A DNA stretch of 64,000 nucleotides from Planctomycetota bacterium (GCA_004295085.1 SHNF01000002.1:434001-498000), one strand, 5' to 3'. Positions 1-8,917 are shown, counted from the stretch's first letter. Numbers and translations are program-made. Notes: generated by a model not told the origin, from the sequence alone.

Positions 1-1094
1 TCGTCAGCACCACGCACGAGTTCCGGAAGAACGAGGCCGCCAGTATCAATTATGAAGTTGGAGCCGTCTTTGGCGGTCCAGCCGTCAAAGTGCACAGTCT
101 TCATGACGTCGCCGGGGACCAGCTGGACGGTGCCTGCACCCGCAGGATCCACGAACCTGCATTCCACAAGGTGCACATCAAAGTCACGGCTGCCATCTCC
201 AATGTCGAGGTCATTATAGCCGTCATCCATCACTGCGTTCAAGGTTAGGCCTCCTGCCCGTTTCTGCTCCACGAAAAGCACCACGACTTGAGGATCCTCC
301 ACGAGCGGCGTACTGAGGTCGTCCTCCCAGCGCATCGCAACGTCAGCTACGCCAGCACACTCATCCACCTTGATCGCTACAGTCGCGCTGGAGCTGGAAG
401 AGAGCGGGAAACCAGCACCTGCGAAACCAGCGCCTCCACCCGTGAGCCCATGAACACCAACACTGGCAGTGCTGCCAGTGCCATTCTTTCTGACCCAGAC
501 GCACTCGGTAATCGCTGGGTCATTGGGGATCGTAGTGCCTCCCGGGCCATATCCTGCCGTGTAATAAGTCCGGGTCCATACAACACAGAAGTACTCACCG
601 ACCGCCGTAACAGATGGGCGCTCGCACTTGTTACTAGCAGGACCGATGAGCAACGGGTCAACGTCATTCGTATTGTACGTGGTGTCGCCAAGCAACGACA
701 CGTACTCTCCGGTGTTGGGATAGCCACCAATGGCCGTCCAGACATGCTGCCCCAATCCATCGAAGCTATGCTCTAAGTACATCGCCTCCACATGCTTGAC
801 CGCTGGCCTCGGATTAGGTTGAGCCTCAAAGTCCGATTGGATGACATCAGAATGCCAAACAACAAGGATGTCCAAGGTCTCAGGGCTAATGGCTACCGTG
901 GCATGATCCGCTTCTCGATTCGGCTCGCCGGCGTAATTGGACGTGCCGAATCCCCCGCCAGTGCCCTGGAAGACTGGTAGCTCTTCCCCCTTTTGTGAAG
1001 TGGTTAAGGTCAGGCTAATTGGAGACGCCTGGGGCAGCGCGCTATCGAGCGCAGGGGCTATGGTCAACAAGGAAAGAAGGAACGACGGGGACAT
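1..1094 (-). CDS. Secreted protein of unknown function, 3' part missing (runs off window)
   Basis: The minus frame stays open from ATG at 1094 to the window edge (364 codons, no stop), so the C-terminus lies outside. Residues 1-25 look like a signal peptide (MSPSFLLSLLTIAPALDSAL). The mature part carries short motifs such as ADHATVAI, DILVVW and CERPSVTAVGEYFCVVW. These recur in the same order in the protein at 5725-7092 (ADHATVAI, DILVAW, CRKPDVQAVGHDFFVVW), so the two are paralogues. The spaced hydrophobic VVW/VAW strands suggest a beta-propeller or beta-sandwich; this is inference. The DNA is visibly less GC-rich than the window after 2531. There is no strong ribosome site next to the ATG; a GGGAG lies about 16 bases upstream. 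Function is unknown. The shorter open frames on both strands across this stretch are shadows. Confidence 0.72.
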   Translation of the reverse strand, partial: MSPSFLLSLLTIAPALDSALPQASPISLTLTTSQKGEELPVFQGTGGGFGTSNYAGEPNREADHATVAISPETLDILVVWHSDVIQSDFEAQPNPRPAVKHVEAMYLEHSFDGLGQHVWTAIGGYPNTGEYVSLLGDTTYNTNDVDPLLIGPASNKCERPSVTAVGEYFCVVWTRTYYTAGYGPGGTTIPNDPAITECVWVRKNGTGSTASVGVHGLTGGGAGFAGAGFPLSSSSSATVAIKVDECAGVADVAMRWEDDLSTPLVEDPQVVVLFVEQKRAGGLTLNAVMDDGYNDLDIGDGSRDFDVHLVECRFVDPAGAGTVQLVPGDVMKTVHFDGWTAKDGSNFIIDTGGLVLPELVRGAD

Positions 1095-1475
1095 GAACTG
1101 TGCTTGAACTGCTCCCTTGCAGGGTTTCCGGGGCAACGAGAAGGAGGTGGATGGATCGGCTCGCTAGACCTTCTCACCTACAGCCGAGTCCCATAGTATA
1201 CCACATGGACCGGTTGGCAGACCAGGATTTGCCGTGGAGGGCGTAGTTGGCGCCGTCGGCGAGAGATACATGCCCGTTGCTGGGCTATGGTGGAATCCGG
1301 AGCAGCGTCCTTTAACTTTCCGAGCGTGATCGTCGGGCTCATCCGGCACAGTCTGTTTTGAAGGCATCCTTTCTGGGGCTACGCAGAGCGGATACCCGGC
1401 GCCTGGCCGAAGGGCTTCGCACTGTGGTAGGCTATGCGGTCGAAAACCTTAACCGGCCCCAGTTCGGAGGACCTC
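1095..1475. other. Intergenic region between divergent genes, AT-richer than the rest
   Basis: About 380 bases separate two divergent secreted-protein genes and presumably hold both promoters. A short minus frame at 1164-1367 lacks a recognisable product or ribosome site and is not believed. Apart from the TAGGCT hexamer listed separately, no operator, RNA or repeat was recognised. Confidence 0.5.
1428..1433 (+). promoter_or_regulatory. Candidate -10 element TAGGCT for the propeller gene
   Basis: TAGGCT lies 48 bases upstream of the ATG at 1476. The same hexamer, or TAGNCT, precedes the three cysteine-rich genes at 38-40 bases and the sulfatase gene at 24 bases. It fits the TAnnnT form of a bacterial -10 box. 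No convincing -35 box was found, so this is a weak inference. Confidence 0.3.
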
Positions 1476-2531
1476 ATGAGCACGCGCGCCTTACTAACAC
1501 TCCTGGTTTCTGTGGCCCTTTGTCTCACTACCGGTATAGCTTCGGCGCAAGACATGATCGCCGTCGACTTTGATAGCCAAATCTACGGCATTGATTCGAA
1601 TACGGGCGCCACCTGGGCCATAGCACCAGGCGAAAATCTTCTCATCAACTCAATGGCGAAGAACAGCGCCGGCCAGATCTACGTTGCCGGCAGTGATGCT
1701 TCGGGAGTCGGCCACGCACCGTTAGCCTTGCTCGACCTGGACAGGGCGCGTTTCACCATAGTCGCGGATGTGCCGCTCCAGACGATCCGCGGCATGGCTT
1801 TTGGGTCTGGCGATGTACTCTATGCAATCGAGAGCGGCTTCGCCGATATTGATGATCTCTACACGATTGACCCGCTAACTGGCATGGTCCAGTTTGTTGG
1901 CTCAACCGGCCACACTGCCATTCAATCACTTGCCTACTGGAACGGTCTCTTATATGCCTACGATAATGCGAATTTGGTGCCCGGTCCTGGCCTCGTGACC
2001 ATTGACCCTGCAACTGCCCAAACGACTGACGTAAACCCTGCCGTATCTTCCGGAACAAACGACTTTCAGACACTCTGCTTCGATTCCGCAGGCGTTCTCT
2101 ACGGCGCATCCACGATCCTGGCGACCATCGATACCATGACAGGGAAACCCGATGTCTATGCCGGCCTCTATCCCTTGGTGCGTGGAATGGAGTTCATGGA
2201 TCCCATCCCGTATGCGATGCGTCTGACCGTAGTGGGGGCTTGTCCGGGAACGCTACAGGCTGCCATAATGGGCGGTTCCCCACGCGACCGAATTGCTTTT
2301 CTCTACAGCATCGGTTCCAGCGGGCCCGTCGCAATTCCGTCTGGTCCATGCAGGGGCACAGTTCTGGAACTTGGCGCGAATGCCAGTCTCGGCGTCATGT
2401 CCAATTCGGGCCAGTTCGGCAATGCTCGCAGCATCGAGTTCCCAGTGCCAGCAGTGACTTGTGGCCAGCTTCGCATCCAGGCGCTCAACCTGACCACCTG
2501 CGAGACCAGCAACGTCGTACTGGTTGACTAG
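1476..2531 (+). CDS. Secreted beta-propeller-like protein with shared C-terminal module
   Basis: 351 aa. The start at 1476 is chosen because GGAGG lies five bases upstream and the protein then begins with a clear signal peptide (MSTRALLTLLVSVALCL...ASAQ). An upstream in-frame ATG at 1434 would spoil it. Residues about 25-245 hold repeated segments such as IYGIDSNTGATWAI and LYTIDPLTG, as in DUF4394/PQQ-like propellers that read out time- or value-dependent strings. The last ~100 residues (RIAFLYSIGSSGP, LELG, IQALNL) match the C-terminal module of the FG-GAP proteins at 8918, 14551 and 41678. Probably extracellular. Its stop overlaps the stop of the convergent FadN-like gene by four bases. 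Codon use is less GC-biased than downstream. Confidence 0.8.
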   Translation: MSTRALLTLLVSVALCLTTGIASAQDMIAVDFDSQIYGIDSNTGATWAIAPGENLLINSMAKNSAGQIYVAGSDASGVGHAPLALLDLDRARFTIVADVPLQTIRGMAFGSGDVLYAIESGFADIDDLYTIDPLTGMVQFVGSTGHTAIQSLAYWNGLLYAYDNANLVPGPGLVTIDPATAQTTDVNPAVSSGTNDFQTLCFDSAGVLYGASTILATIDTMTGKPDVYAGLYPLVRGMEFMDPIPYAMRLTVVGACPGTLQAAIMGGSPRDRIAFLYSIGSSGPVAIPSGPCRGTVLELGANASLGVMSNSGQFGNARSIEFPVPAVTCGQLRIQALNLTTCETSNVVLVD

Positions 2532-4993
2532 TTCCGCAGCGGCTTTCCGGTCTTCAGGATGTGGCCCATGCGGGCCTGCGTGCGCGGGTCCCGGCAGAGC
2601 TCCAGGAAGGCCTGGCGCTCCAGGTCCAGCAGATAGTCTTCGTCCACGCGCGCCGAGGGGCTGACCTCGCCGCCGCACAGCACCCAGGCCAGCTTGCCGC
2701 CCACCACGTGGTCGTATTCCGTGATGCGGTTGGCGCGCCGCAGGTTGTGCATGCCGACGCGCAGCGCCGCCAGGCCCGGCTCGCCCACCACGCGGATGCC
2801 GGTCCGCGGCCGCGGCGGCTGGTAGCCGGCCAGGTCCATGGCCAGCACCAGGTCGCGGGCGTTGTGCAGCAGATGGTCGCCGTTGACCGTGATGCGGTCC
2901 TCCGGGCGCAGGTAGCCGAGCTCCACGGCCTCCTTGGCGCTGGTGGCCACCTTCGCCATGCCGACCTGCTCGAAGACGCGGCGGACGTAGGGGAACAGAT
3001 CGACTCCCGGATCGTCCGGCGCGGTCTCGTGGATGCGCGCGATCATGTGCATGCAGCCGCCGCCGGCCGGGATCAGGCCCGCGCCGACCTCCACCAGGCC
3101 GATGTAGGTTTCGGCGGCGGCCGCGGCGGCGTCGCAGCCGAGCGTCAGCTCGCAGCCGCCGCCGAGGGTGAGCCCGTGCGGGGCAGCCACCACCGGGCGC
3201 GCCGAGTAGCGCAGCCGCTGGCAGGTCTGCTGGAAGCGGCGCACCATCCATTCGACGTCCTCGTAGTTCTCCTCGTCCAGCTCGTTGAGCACCATGAGCA
3301 GGTTGGCGCCGGCGCTGAACAGGTCGGCGTTGTTGCCGAGCACCAGCCCCCGCCACGCCCCGCCCTCCATCAGGTCCAGGCTCTTGTGGATCCCGTCGAT
3401 GACGCCGGGCCCGATGGTGTTCATCTTGGTGCGGAACTCCAGGCACAGCACCTGCTCGCCGAGGTCGTGCAGGCTGACGTCGGCCGTGTCGAGCAAGGGC
3501 TTGCGCCGCTCCCGCCAGTCCCTCAGCACGATCACGCGCGGATCCTCCGGCAGGGGCGCGTGCTTCTTCTGCGCCGGAACGTAGACGAAGGTCCGCCCGG
3601 CCTCGCGCCGGTAGAAGCTCTCGACGCCGGCCGCCAGCATCTGCTCCACCCATCCCGGCAGCTCCTGGCCCTCGGCCTTCATCCGCTCGCAGGACTTGCG
3701 GAAGCCGATCGCGTCCCAGATCTGGAACGGCCCCAGCTCCCAGCCGAAGCCCCAGCGCAGGGCGGCGTCGACGGCGGCGAGGTCGTCGCTGATCTCGGGG
3801 ATGCAGGCCGCGGCGTAGCGGAGCGTGGCGCTGACGTTCTTCCACAGGAAGACCCCGGCGCGGTCCTTCGCCTCCACCAGGGAGCGGATGCGGGCACCGG
3901 CGTCGTCGATGCTCTTCGCCATCTCCAGCGAGGGGATGGCGACCTTCGGCTGGGGCACGTACTGGAGCGTCTTCGGCTCCAGCATCAGGATCTGGCCGCT
4001 GGTCCGGTCCTTGCTGTAGAAGCCCTTGCGGGTCTTCTCGCCCAGCAGCCCCTTCTGGAGCATCTGCTCGATCAGCGGCGGCGGGCGGAACAGCTCGCGC
4101 TCGCGCTCGTCCGGCAGGCTCTGCAGCATGTTGGCCGCGACGTGCGCCAGCGTGTCCAGGCCGACGATGTCGGCGGTGCGGAAGGTGGCGCTCTTGGGCC
4201 GGCCGATGGCCTTGCCGGTCAGCTTGTCCACCTCGGCGATGCTGTAGTCGAGCTCCAGCATCAGCTTGACCGCATGCAGCATGGCGAAGCTGCCCACCCG
4301 GTTGGCGATGAAGTTGGGCGTGTCCTTGGCGACGACGATGCCCTTGCCGAGCGTGCGCGCGCCGAACTCGGACATGGCCGACAGCACCTCCGGCGCCGTG
4401 TCCGGGTGAGGCACCAGCTCGAGCAGCTTCAGATAGCGCGGCGGATTGAAGAAGTGCGTGCCGAGGAACCGCCGGCGCAGCTCCGCCGGCAGCGCCTCGC
4501 CGATGGCGCGGATCGAGATGCCCGAGGTGTTGCTGCTCAGGATCGCGCCCGCCTTCAGGTGCGGCACGATCTTGCCGAACAACTGCTGCTTGATGTCGAG
4601 CCGCTCCGTCACCGCCTCCACGATCCAGTCGGCGTCCTTGAGCTTTGACAGGTCGTCCTCGAAGTTGCCGGTCGCCACCAGGGCCGCGTCCTTCTCCGAA
4701 TAGAAGGAAGCCGGCTTGCTCCTGCGGCAGCGCTCCAGCCCGGCCTGGCTCAACCGGTTGCGCACGAGCGGGCTCTGCAGCGTCAACCCCTTCTTCTTCT
4801 CCTCCTCCGTGAGCTCCGCAGGCACCACGTCCAGCAGCAGCGCCGGGATGCCGACGTTGGCGAGGTGCGCGGCGATGGCCGCGCCCATGACGCCGGCGCC
4901 GAGCACCGCGGCCCTGCGGACCGGGAATTCAGCGGCCGCGGCGGGCTCGCCGCCCGTTGCCGCCGCTGGCGATTTCTGAGGAGTCTGCAGCAT
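2528..4993 (-). CDS. fadN: 3-hydroxyacyl-CoA dehydrogenase / enoyl-CoA hydratase, FadN-like
   Basis: 821 aa bifunctional beta-oxidation enzyme: hydration of enoyl-CoA and NAD-dependent oxidation of 3-hydroxyacyl-CoA in the cytoplasm. The dehydrogenase comes first: Rossmann motif GAGVMG at residues 32-37, SSNTSGISI, and the catalytic-His segment GTHFFNPP followed by LELVPHP. The crotonase domain follows at roughly 500-720, with oxyanion-hole segments FSAGANL and GLTLGGGCELTLG. This order (dehydrogenase then hydratase) is that of Bacillus FadN, the reverse of FadB/FadJ. No thiolase gene lies in the window. The N-terminus overlaps the end of the TetR gene by 65 bases, so the two are probably co-transcribed. 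GGAG sits directly before the ATG. An open frame of 695 codons on the other strand is a high-GC shadow. Confidence 0.93.
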   Translation of the reverse strand: MLQTPQKSPAAATGGEPAAAAEFPVRRAAVLGAGVMGAAIAAHLANVGIPALLLDVVPAELTEEEKKKGLTLQSPLVRNRLSQAGLERCRRSKPASFYSEKDAALVATGNFEDDLSKLKDADWIVEAVTERLDIKQQLFGKIVPHLKAGAILSSNTSGISIRAIGEALPAELRRRFLGTHFFNPPRYLKLLELVPHPDTAPEVLSAMSEFGARTLGKGIVVAKDTPNFIANRVGSFAMLHAVKLMLELDYSIAEVDKLTGKAIGRPKSATFRTADIVGLDTLAHVAANMLQSLPDERERELFRPPPLIEQMLQKGLLGEKTRKGFYSKDRTSGQILMLEPKTLQYVPQPKVAIPSLEMAKSIDDAGARIRSLVEAKDRAGVFLWKNVSATLRYAAACIPEISDDLAAVDAALRWGFGWELGPFQIWDAIGFRKSCERMKAEGQELPGWVEQMLAAGVESFYRREAGRTFVYVPAQKKHAPLPEDPRVIVLRDWRERRKPLLDTADVSLHDLGEQVLCLEFRTKMNTIGPGVIDGIHKSLDLMEGGAWRGLVLGNNADLFSAGANLLMVLNELDEENYEDVEWMVRRFQQTCQRLRYSARPVVAAPHGLTLGGGCELTLGCDAAAAAAETYIGLVEVGAGLIPAGGGCMHMIARIHETAPDDPGVDLFPYVRRVFEQVGMAKVATSAKEAVELGYLRPEDRITVNGDHLLHNARDLVLAMDLAGYQPPRPRTGIRVVGEPGLAALRVGMHNLRRANRITEYDHVVGGKLAWVLCGGEVSPSARVDEDYLLDLERQAFLELCRDPRTQARMGHILKTGKPLRN

Positions 4994-5618
4994 CTCCGTT
5001 CGCCGCGCCGAACGAGCGGGCGGCCATCTGGTGCAACGGGTCCAGCAGCGCGCGCAGCGGCCGACCGCTCTCGCGCAGGACCCAGGAAGTGACGACGGCG
5101 TCCAAGCCGCCGAACAAGAACTTGCGGGCCAGCTTCACGTCCAGGCCGCGGTCGAAGTCTCCGGCCGCGATGCCGGAGCGCAACACCTCTTCCATGCCGT
5201 CGAAGACCGCGCGCAGCGCCGGGCGGATGCCCTCGCGGATGGACGGCTCGACCTCGCGCAGGTGCACTTGCAGCACTTTGGCCAGGACCGGATCACGCTC
5301 GTAGAAGACCAGGTGCAGCTGCATGAGGCGGCGCAGGCGCGCGCTCCCCGCCGCCTCCGTGGCGAGCAGCGGCCGGCACTCCTCCAGGTACGCCTCCAGC
5401 GAGCGCCGCACCAGGGTGACCAGGAGGTCCTCCTTGCCCTCGAAATACAGGTACACGGTGCCCACCGCCACGCCCGCCGCGCGCGCCACATCGGCGATCA
5501 GGCTGCCGTGGTACCCCTTTGCCGCAAAGACCCGCGCAGCGGCGCCCAGGATCGCCTCCGGCTTACTCGAACCGGGTAAGGGCGTCTTGCGGACGATCTT
5601 GCGGCGGGCGACGGTCAT
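4929..5618 (-). CDS. TetR-family regulator of fatty-acid degradation (FadR-like)
   Basis: 229 aa if started at MTVARRK (5618). An ATG at 5636 is possible, and a longer frame reaches 5726. The N-terminal HTH is typical of TetR: ILGAAARVFAAKGYHGSLIADVARAAGVAVGTVYLYFEGKEDLL split over residues ~18-60, with the GTVYLYF recognition-helix end. The C-terminal two thirds resemble the ligand domain of acyl-CoA-binding FadR-type TetR proteins (LQVHLREVEP, GGLDAVVTSWV). It is transcribed with the FadN-like gene, and a palindromic operator overlaps its start, so autoregulation with release by acyl-CoA is likely. That effector is inferred from the family and context. Confidence 0.87.
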   Translation of the reverse strand: MTVARRKIVRKTPLPGSSKPEAILGAAARVFAAKGYHGSLIADVARAAGVAVGTVYLYFEGKEDLLVTLVRRSLEAYLEECRPLLATEAAGSARLRRLMQLHLVFYERDPVLAKVLQVHLREVEPSIREGIRPALRAVFDGMEEVLRSGIAAGDFDRGLDVKLARKFLFGGLDAVVTSWVLRESGRPLRALLDPLHQMAARSFGAANGDAADSSEIASGGNGRRARRGR

Positions 5619-5636
5619 GAATGAATGTTCATTCAT
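5617..5636. promoter_or_regulatory. Palindromic TetR/FadR-type operator
   Basis: The sequence ATGAATGAATGTTCATTCAT has perfect nine-base arms (5617-5625 and 5628-5636) around TG. It resembles the TGAATGA-n-TCATTCA sites known for FadR-type TetR regulators of Bacillus and Thermus. It overlaps both possible start codons of the regulator and lies between that gene and the divergent gene at 5725. I saw no second copy in the window, including upstream of fadD. Confidence 0.8.
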
Positions 5637-5724
5637 GTTCGGACCGCGCTTCCGGCCGTCAAGCAGTTTTTGGGCAGCACCTGGTAATGCTTCCGGATTC
5701 CATGGGGAAGAAGGCATCTCCCCC

Positions 5725-7092
5725 ATGTGCCCCGCTACCCCCCTCCTCGCCCTGGCGGCGCTGCTGCCGGTCCCTCAGGCCTTCTCCGCCGCCACCACGG
5801 TCGAGCTGCCCGCCACCGGATCGGGCGACGCCGACCATGCCACGGTCGCGATCAACGCCGATGGCGACATCCTGGTGGCCTGGTCCACCCGGCGCCCGGA
5901 CCTCCCCGACAACGCCTTCCAGGTCGAGGCCTGCCTGCTCCCCTATCTCGGAGGCGGCCGCTGGGCGCGGCCGGCCGAGCTGGAGCTGCTGCTGCTCGGC
6001 GATCCGATGGCCGGCGTCTTCGGCGCCGCGGCGGAGTCCTGCCGCAAGCCGGACGTGCAAGCAGTCGGCCACGATTTCTTCGTGGTCTGGCCGCGCAGCA
6101 GCGCTGACCGCAGCTCCTGCCGGCTCGAGCTGGTGCGCGTGCGCGTGCTCGGCGGCACGGCCGAAGTCGACGCGCCGCAGCCCGGCCGCGGCTACCTCGT
6201 GGACGGCACTCTCGACGCCGACAGCGCCGGCGCGATGCCGGACCTGGTCGAATCGCCGCTGCTGCCGCAGGGAGTCGCCGTGGTCTACGCCGATGACGAG
6301 CTGCAGGCGCCCCCGCTGCGCGAGTTCGACCTGCGGGTGGCCGTGGCCGACTTCGCCTCGCTGCCGCCGGTGCTGCACGGCCCCTTCCTGCTCGTGGACG
6401 ACCTGCCCTGCGATGACGGCCTGCGCGGCGGCGAGCCCGCGGGCGGCAAGGTGCTCCCCGACGTCGTCCTCGACGACATGGGCAACCTGGTGGTCGCATG
6501 GGAAGAGTACGCGCGCGCCGGGCACGGCGGCGCCGCGAGCGACCGCGGCAGCATCCAGGTGCGCTGGTTCAGCGATCCGGTGCTCGACGTCCCGCAGCCG
6601 CTTGCGACACTCCGGCTCGGCGGCCGCGCGGTTTCCGACCGTCCCCGCCGCCCCAACCTGGCCTCGAGCCGCCTCGATGCGGACGATACGGTGGCGCTGG
6701 CCTACATGTCGGCAGCGGACGGCAGCTCGCTCGCCGACGTCAACTGGTGCTCGCTCGCGCGCGACGGCGCCCTGGGGAGCTCCTTGGATCTCGGTTATCC
6801 CTGCACGGGCCCGGTCACCGAGGCCCTGCCCGTTCCGGTGCAGGGCGCCAGCCTCCAGGCCTGTCTCGCCATCGCCAGCGAAGCCGGCCAGGTCCGGCTC
6901 CAGGGATTCCCGCGGGGCCGGGGCCTGCAGACGCTGCCCACCGTCCCCCAGCCCTGGCGCCCCGCCGCCGACCTGCTGGAGCCCGGTCCCGCCGACCTCG
7001 GCGGCCGCACCGTGATCCCGATCAGCTACGAGGCCCCGTCTCCGACGGCCGGCGCGCTGCGGATCTTCCTCGTGATCCGTCTTGCCCCGTAG
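5725..7092 (+). CDS. Secreted protein of unknown function, paralogue of the protein at 1-1094
   Basis: 455 aa from ATG 5725, chosen because a signal peptide (MCPATPLLALAALLPVPQAF) begins there and a purine-rich GGGAAGAAGG precedes it; the frame itself opens earlier, inside the regulator gene. Residues ~30-120 contain ADHATVAI, DILVAW and KPDVQAVGHDFFVVW, matching the edge-truncated protein at the start of the window. Later segments (DVVLDDMGNLVVAWEEY, RPNLASSRLDADDTVALAY) repeat the theme of a beta strand ending in VAW/ALAY, so a propeller fold is plausible. No catalytic motif was recognised. It is divergent from the TetR gene and only ten bases separate its stop from the stop of fadD. Unlike its paralogue it has the high-GC codon use of the main window. 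Confidence 0.78.
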   Translation: MCPATPLLALAALLPVPQAFSAATTVELPATGSGDADHATVAINADGDILVAWSTRRPDLPDNAFQVEACLLPYLGGGRWARPAELELLLLGDPMAGVFGAAAESCRKPDVQAVGHDFFVVWPRSSADRSSCRLELVRVRVLGGTAEVDAPQPGRGYLVDGTLDADSAGAMPDLVESPLLPQGVAVVYADDELQAPPLREFDLRVAVADFASLPPVLHGPFLLVDDLPCDDGLRGGEPAGGKVLPDVVLDDMGNLVVAWEEYARAGHGGAASDRGSIQVRWFSDPVLDVPQPLATLRLGGRAVSDRPRRPNLASSRLDADDTVALAYMSAADGSSLADVNWCSLARDGALGSSLDLGYPCTGPVTEALPVPVQGASLQACLAIASEAGQVRLQGFPRGRGLQTLPTVPQPWRPAADLLEPGPADLGGRTVIPISYEAPSPTAGALRIFLVIRLAP

Positions 7093-7102
7093 CCAGACCG
7101 CA

Positions 7103-8815
7103 TCATTGCGGCGCGCCGGTTTCCTGGGCCCGCCTGAGCTTCGTCTCTTCCTCGTCGCGCAACACGCGGCGCAGCAGCTTCATCATGGCGGACTTGGGCA
7201 GCTCGGGACGGAACTCGATCATGCGCGGCACCTTGTACGGCGCCAGGTACTCCTTGCAGTAGGCCTGGATCTCGTCCGCGCTCGCGGTCTGGCCGGGCTT
7301 GAGCACCAGGAAGGACTTGACGGTCTCGCCGCGCTTCTGGTCCGGGATGCCGATGGTGCAGGCTTCCAGGACCTTCGGGTGCCCCATGAGGATGGCGTCG
7401 ATCTCGTCCGGGAAGATCATGAAGCCGGAGGCCTTGATCATGTCCTTCTTGCGCCCCACGATCTTGAAGTAGCCGTCCTCGTCCATGACGGCGAGGTCGC
7501 CGGTGTACATCCAGCCGTCCTTCAGCACCTGGGCCGTCTCCGCGGGCTTGTTCCAGTAGCCCGGCATCACCTGCGGCCCCTTCACGATCAGCTCGCCCTC
7601 CTGGCCCGGCAGCAGCGCGGTGGTGCCGTCCTCGGCGTCCACGATCAGGGCGTCGGTGCTGCTGACCGGAAGGCCCACGGTGCCGATCTTGCGCACGCCG
7701 AGCAGCGGGTTGCAGTGGGTGACCGGGCAGGTCTCGGTCATGCCGAAGCCCTCCACGATGATGGCGCCGGTCAGCTTCTCGAACTTCTGCAGCACCTCGA
7801 CCGGCAGCGGGGCGCTGCCGGAGAAGCAGCGCTTCACGCTCGTGAGGTTCAGGCGCTCGACGCCCGGGAACTGGTTGATGGCGTTGAAGTGGGCCGGCAC
7901 CGCCGGCAGCAGCGTGACGCCGTAGCGGGTGATGTTCTTGACCAGCTGCGGGATGTCGCGCGGGTTCGGCATCAGCACGGTGGCGCCGCCGATGAGCTGG
8001 GGGAACAGCATGGAGATGTTCAGCCCGAAGATGTGGAAGAAGGGCAGCGCGCCCAGGATCACCTCGTGGCCGAGGTCGAGGTTGGGGAACCAGGCCTGCA
8101 GCTGCTGCAGGTTGTGGCTCATGTTGCGGTGCGTGATCATGGCGCCCTTGCTGACGCCGGTGGTGCCGCCGGTGTACTGCAGGAAGGCCACGTGGTCCAG
8201 GCCGAACGCCACCGGGGGCGGGCTCGGCGCGGTCGCGCGGATCAGCGGCCGGAACAAGTGGATGCCCGGTCCCGGCGCCACGCGCGCGATCAGCGGCGGG
8301 CGCGACTTCTTCAGCTTCAGCGGCGCGAGCTGGCGCAGCGGGAAGCGCAGGTACTCGGGAATGGAGGCCACGATGTAGTGCTGCACCGGCAGCGTGTGCC
8401 GGATCGGCGCCAGCTTGTCCTCGTACAGCCAGTCGCCGGTGACGGCCACGGTGACGCCCGCGTCCTGCCACTGGTACTCGATCTCGCGGGCCACGTACAG
8501 CGGGTTGGTCATCACCACCTGGGCGCCGAGCTTGAGCGCCGCCATGGTCGCGATCACCACCTGCGGCAGGTTGGGCAGGTGGATGGCGACGCGGCTGTCC
8601 GGGACCACGCCCAGGCCGGCCAGCGCCGTGGCCAGGCGGTCCACTTCCTGCGCCAGCTCCCGGTACGTGAGCGCGCAGTTCATGAACAGGACCGCCGGCC
8701 GGTCGCCCCAGCGCGCCGCCGAGCGCTCGAGGATCCCGGGCAGCGTCACGTCCTCGAACGCGACCTCGACTGGAACGCTCTTGTCGTAATGCCGGTGCCA
8801 GACGCGTGCTTCCAT
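7103..8815 (-). CDS. fadD: Long-chain fatty-acid--CoA ligase
   Basis: 570 aa, the usual length for FadD. It activates fatty acids to acyl-CoA via an acyl-adenylate. Visible AMP-binding motifs: YTGGTTGVSKGA (P-loop, ~residue 200), LPFFHIFGLN, GFGMTET, and YTGDLAVMDEDGYFKIVGRKKDMIK split across ~400-440, with the C-terminal lysine region LPKSAMMKLLRR. The start at MEARVWHRHYDKSVP (8815) is preferred, because FadD proteins begin with a short leader like this and the 24 codons upstream look non-coding. Together with the FadN-like enzyme it provides the first and middle steps of beta-oxidation, though no copy of the TetR operator was seen in front of it. Confidence 0.94.
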   Translation of the reverse strand: MEARVWHRHYDKSVPVEVAFEDVTLPGILERSAARWGDRPAVLFMNCALTYRELAQEVDRLATALAGLGVVPDSRVAIHLPNLPQVVIATMAALKLGAQVVMTNPLYVAREIEYQWQDAGVTVAVTGDWLYEDKLAPIRHTLPVQHYIVASIPEYLRFPLRQLAPLKLKKSRPPLIARVAPGPGIHLFRPLIRATAPSPPPVAFGLDHVAFLQYTGGTTGVSKGAMITHRNMSHNLQQLQAWFPNLDLGHEVILGALPFFHIFGLNISMLFPQLIGGATVLMPNPRDIPQLVKNITRYGVTLLPAVPAHFNAINQFPGVERLNLTSVKRCFSGSAPLPVEVLQKFEKLTGAIIVEGFGMTETCPVTHCNPLLGVRKIGTVGLPVSSTDALIVDAEDGTTALLPGQEGELIVKGPQVMPGYWNKPAETAQVLKDGWMYTGDLAVMDEDGYFKIVGRKKDMIKASGFMIFPDEIDAILMGHPKVLEACTIGIPDQKRGETVKSFLVLKPGQTASADEIQAYCKEYLAPYKVPRMIEFRPELPKSAMMKLLRRVLRDEEETKLRRAQETGAPQ

Positions 8816-8917
8816 GCAGCGCGGCCAGCATATCGCCGCCGCGGAACCGAGCGCGGCGTCTGGTGCCAGCCAGGCACCAGACGCCACGGTTGCGGACCGA
8901 GAGCGCGAGCCGCAGCC

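Noticed and set aside
288..980. Plus-strand frames of 162 and 62 codons, and a minus frame of 127 codons, at the left edge
   Set aside because: They overlap a 364-codon minus frame with signal peptide and a paralogue at 5725, which explains the region better.
1164..1367. Minus-strand frame of 67 codons in the intergenic region
   Set aside because: No ribosome site, no family resemblance, and it ends in non-coding sequence.
2561..4648. Long plus-strand frame opposite the FadN-like gene
   Set aside because: Low-complexity Arg/Ala/His/Gln-rich product typical of the antisense frame of a GC-rich gene.
2528..8815. A complete beta-oxidation operon
   Set aside because: No thiolase or acyl-CoA dehydrogenase gene is present in the window.
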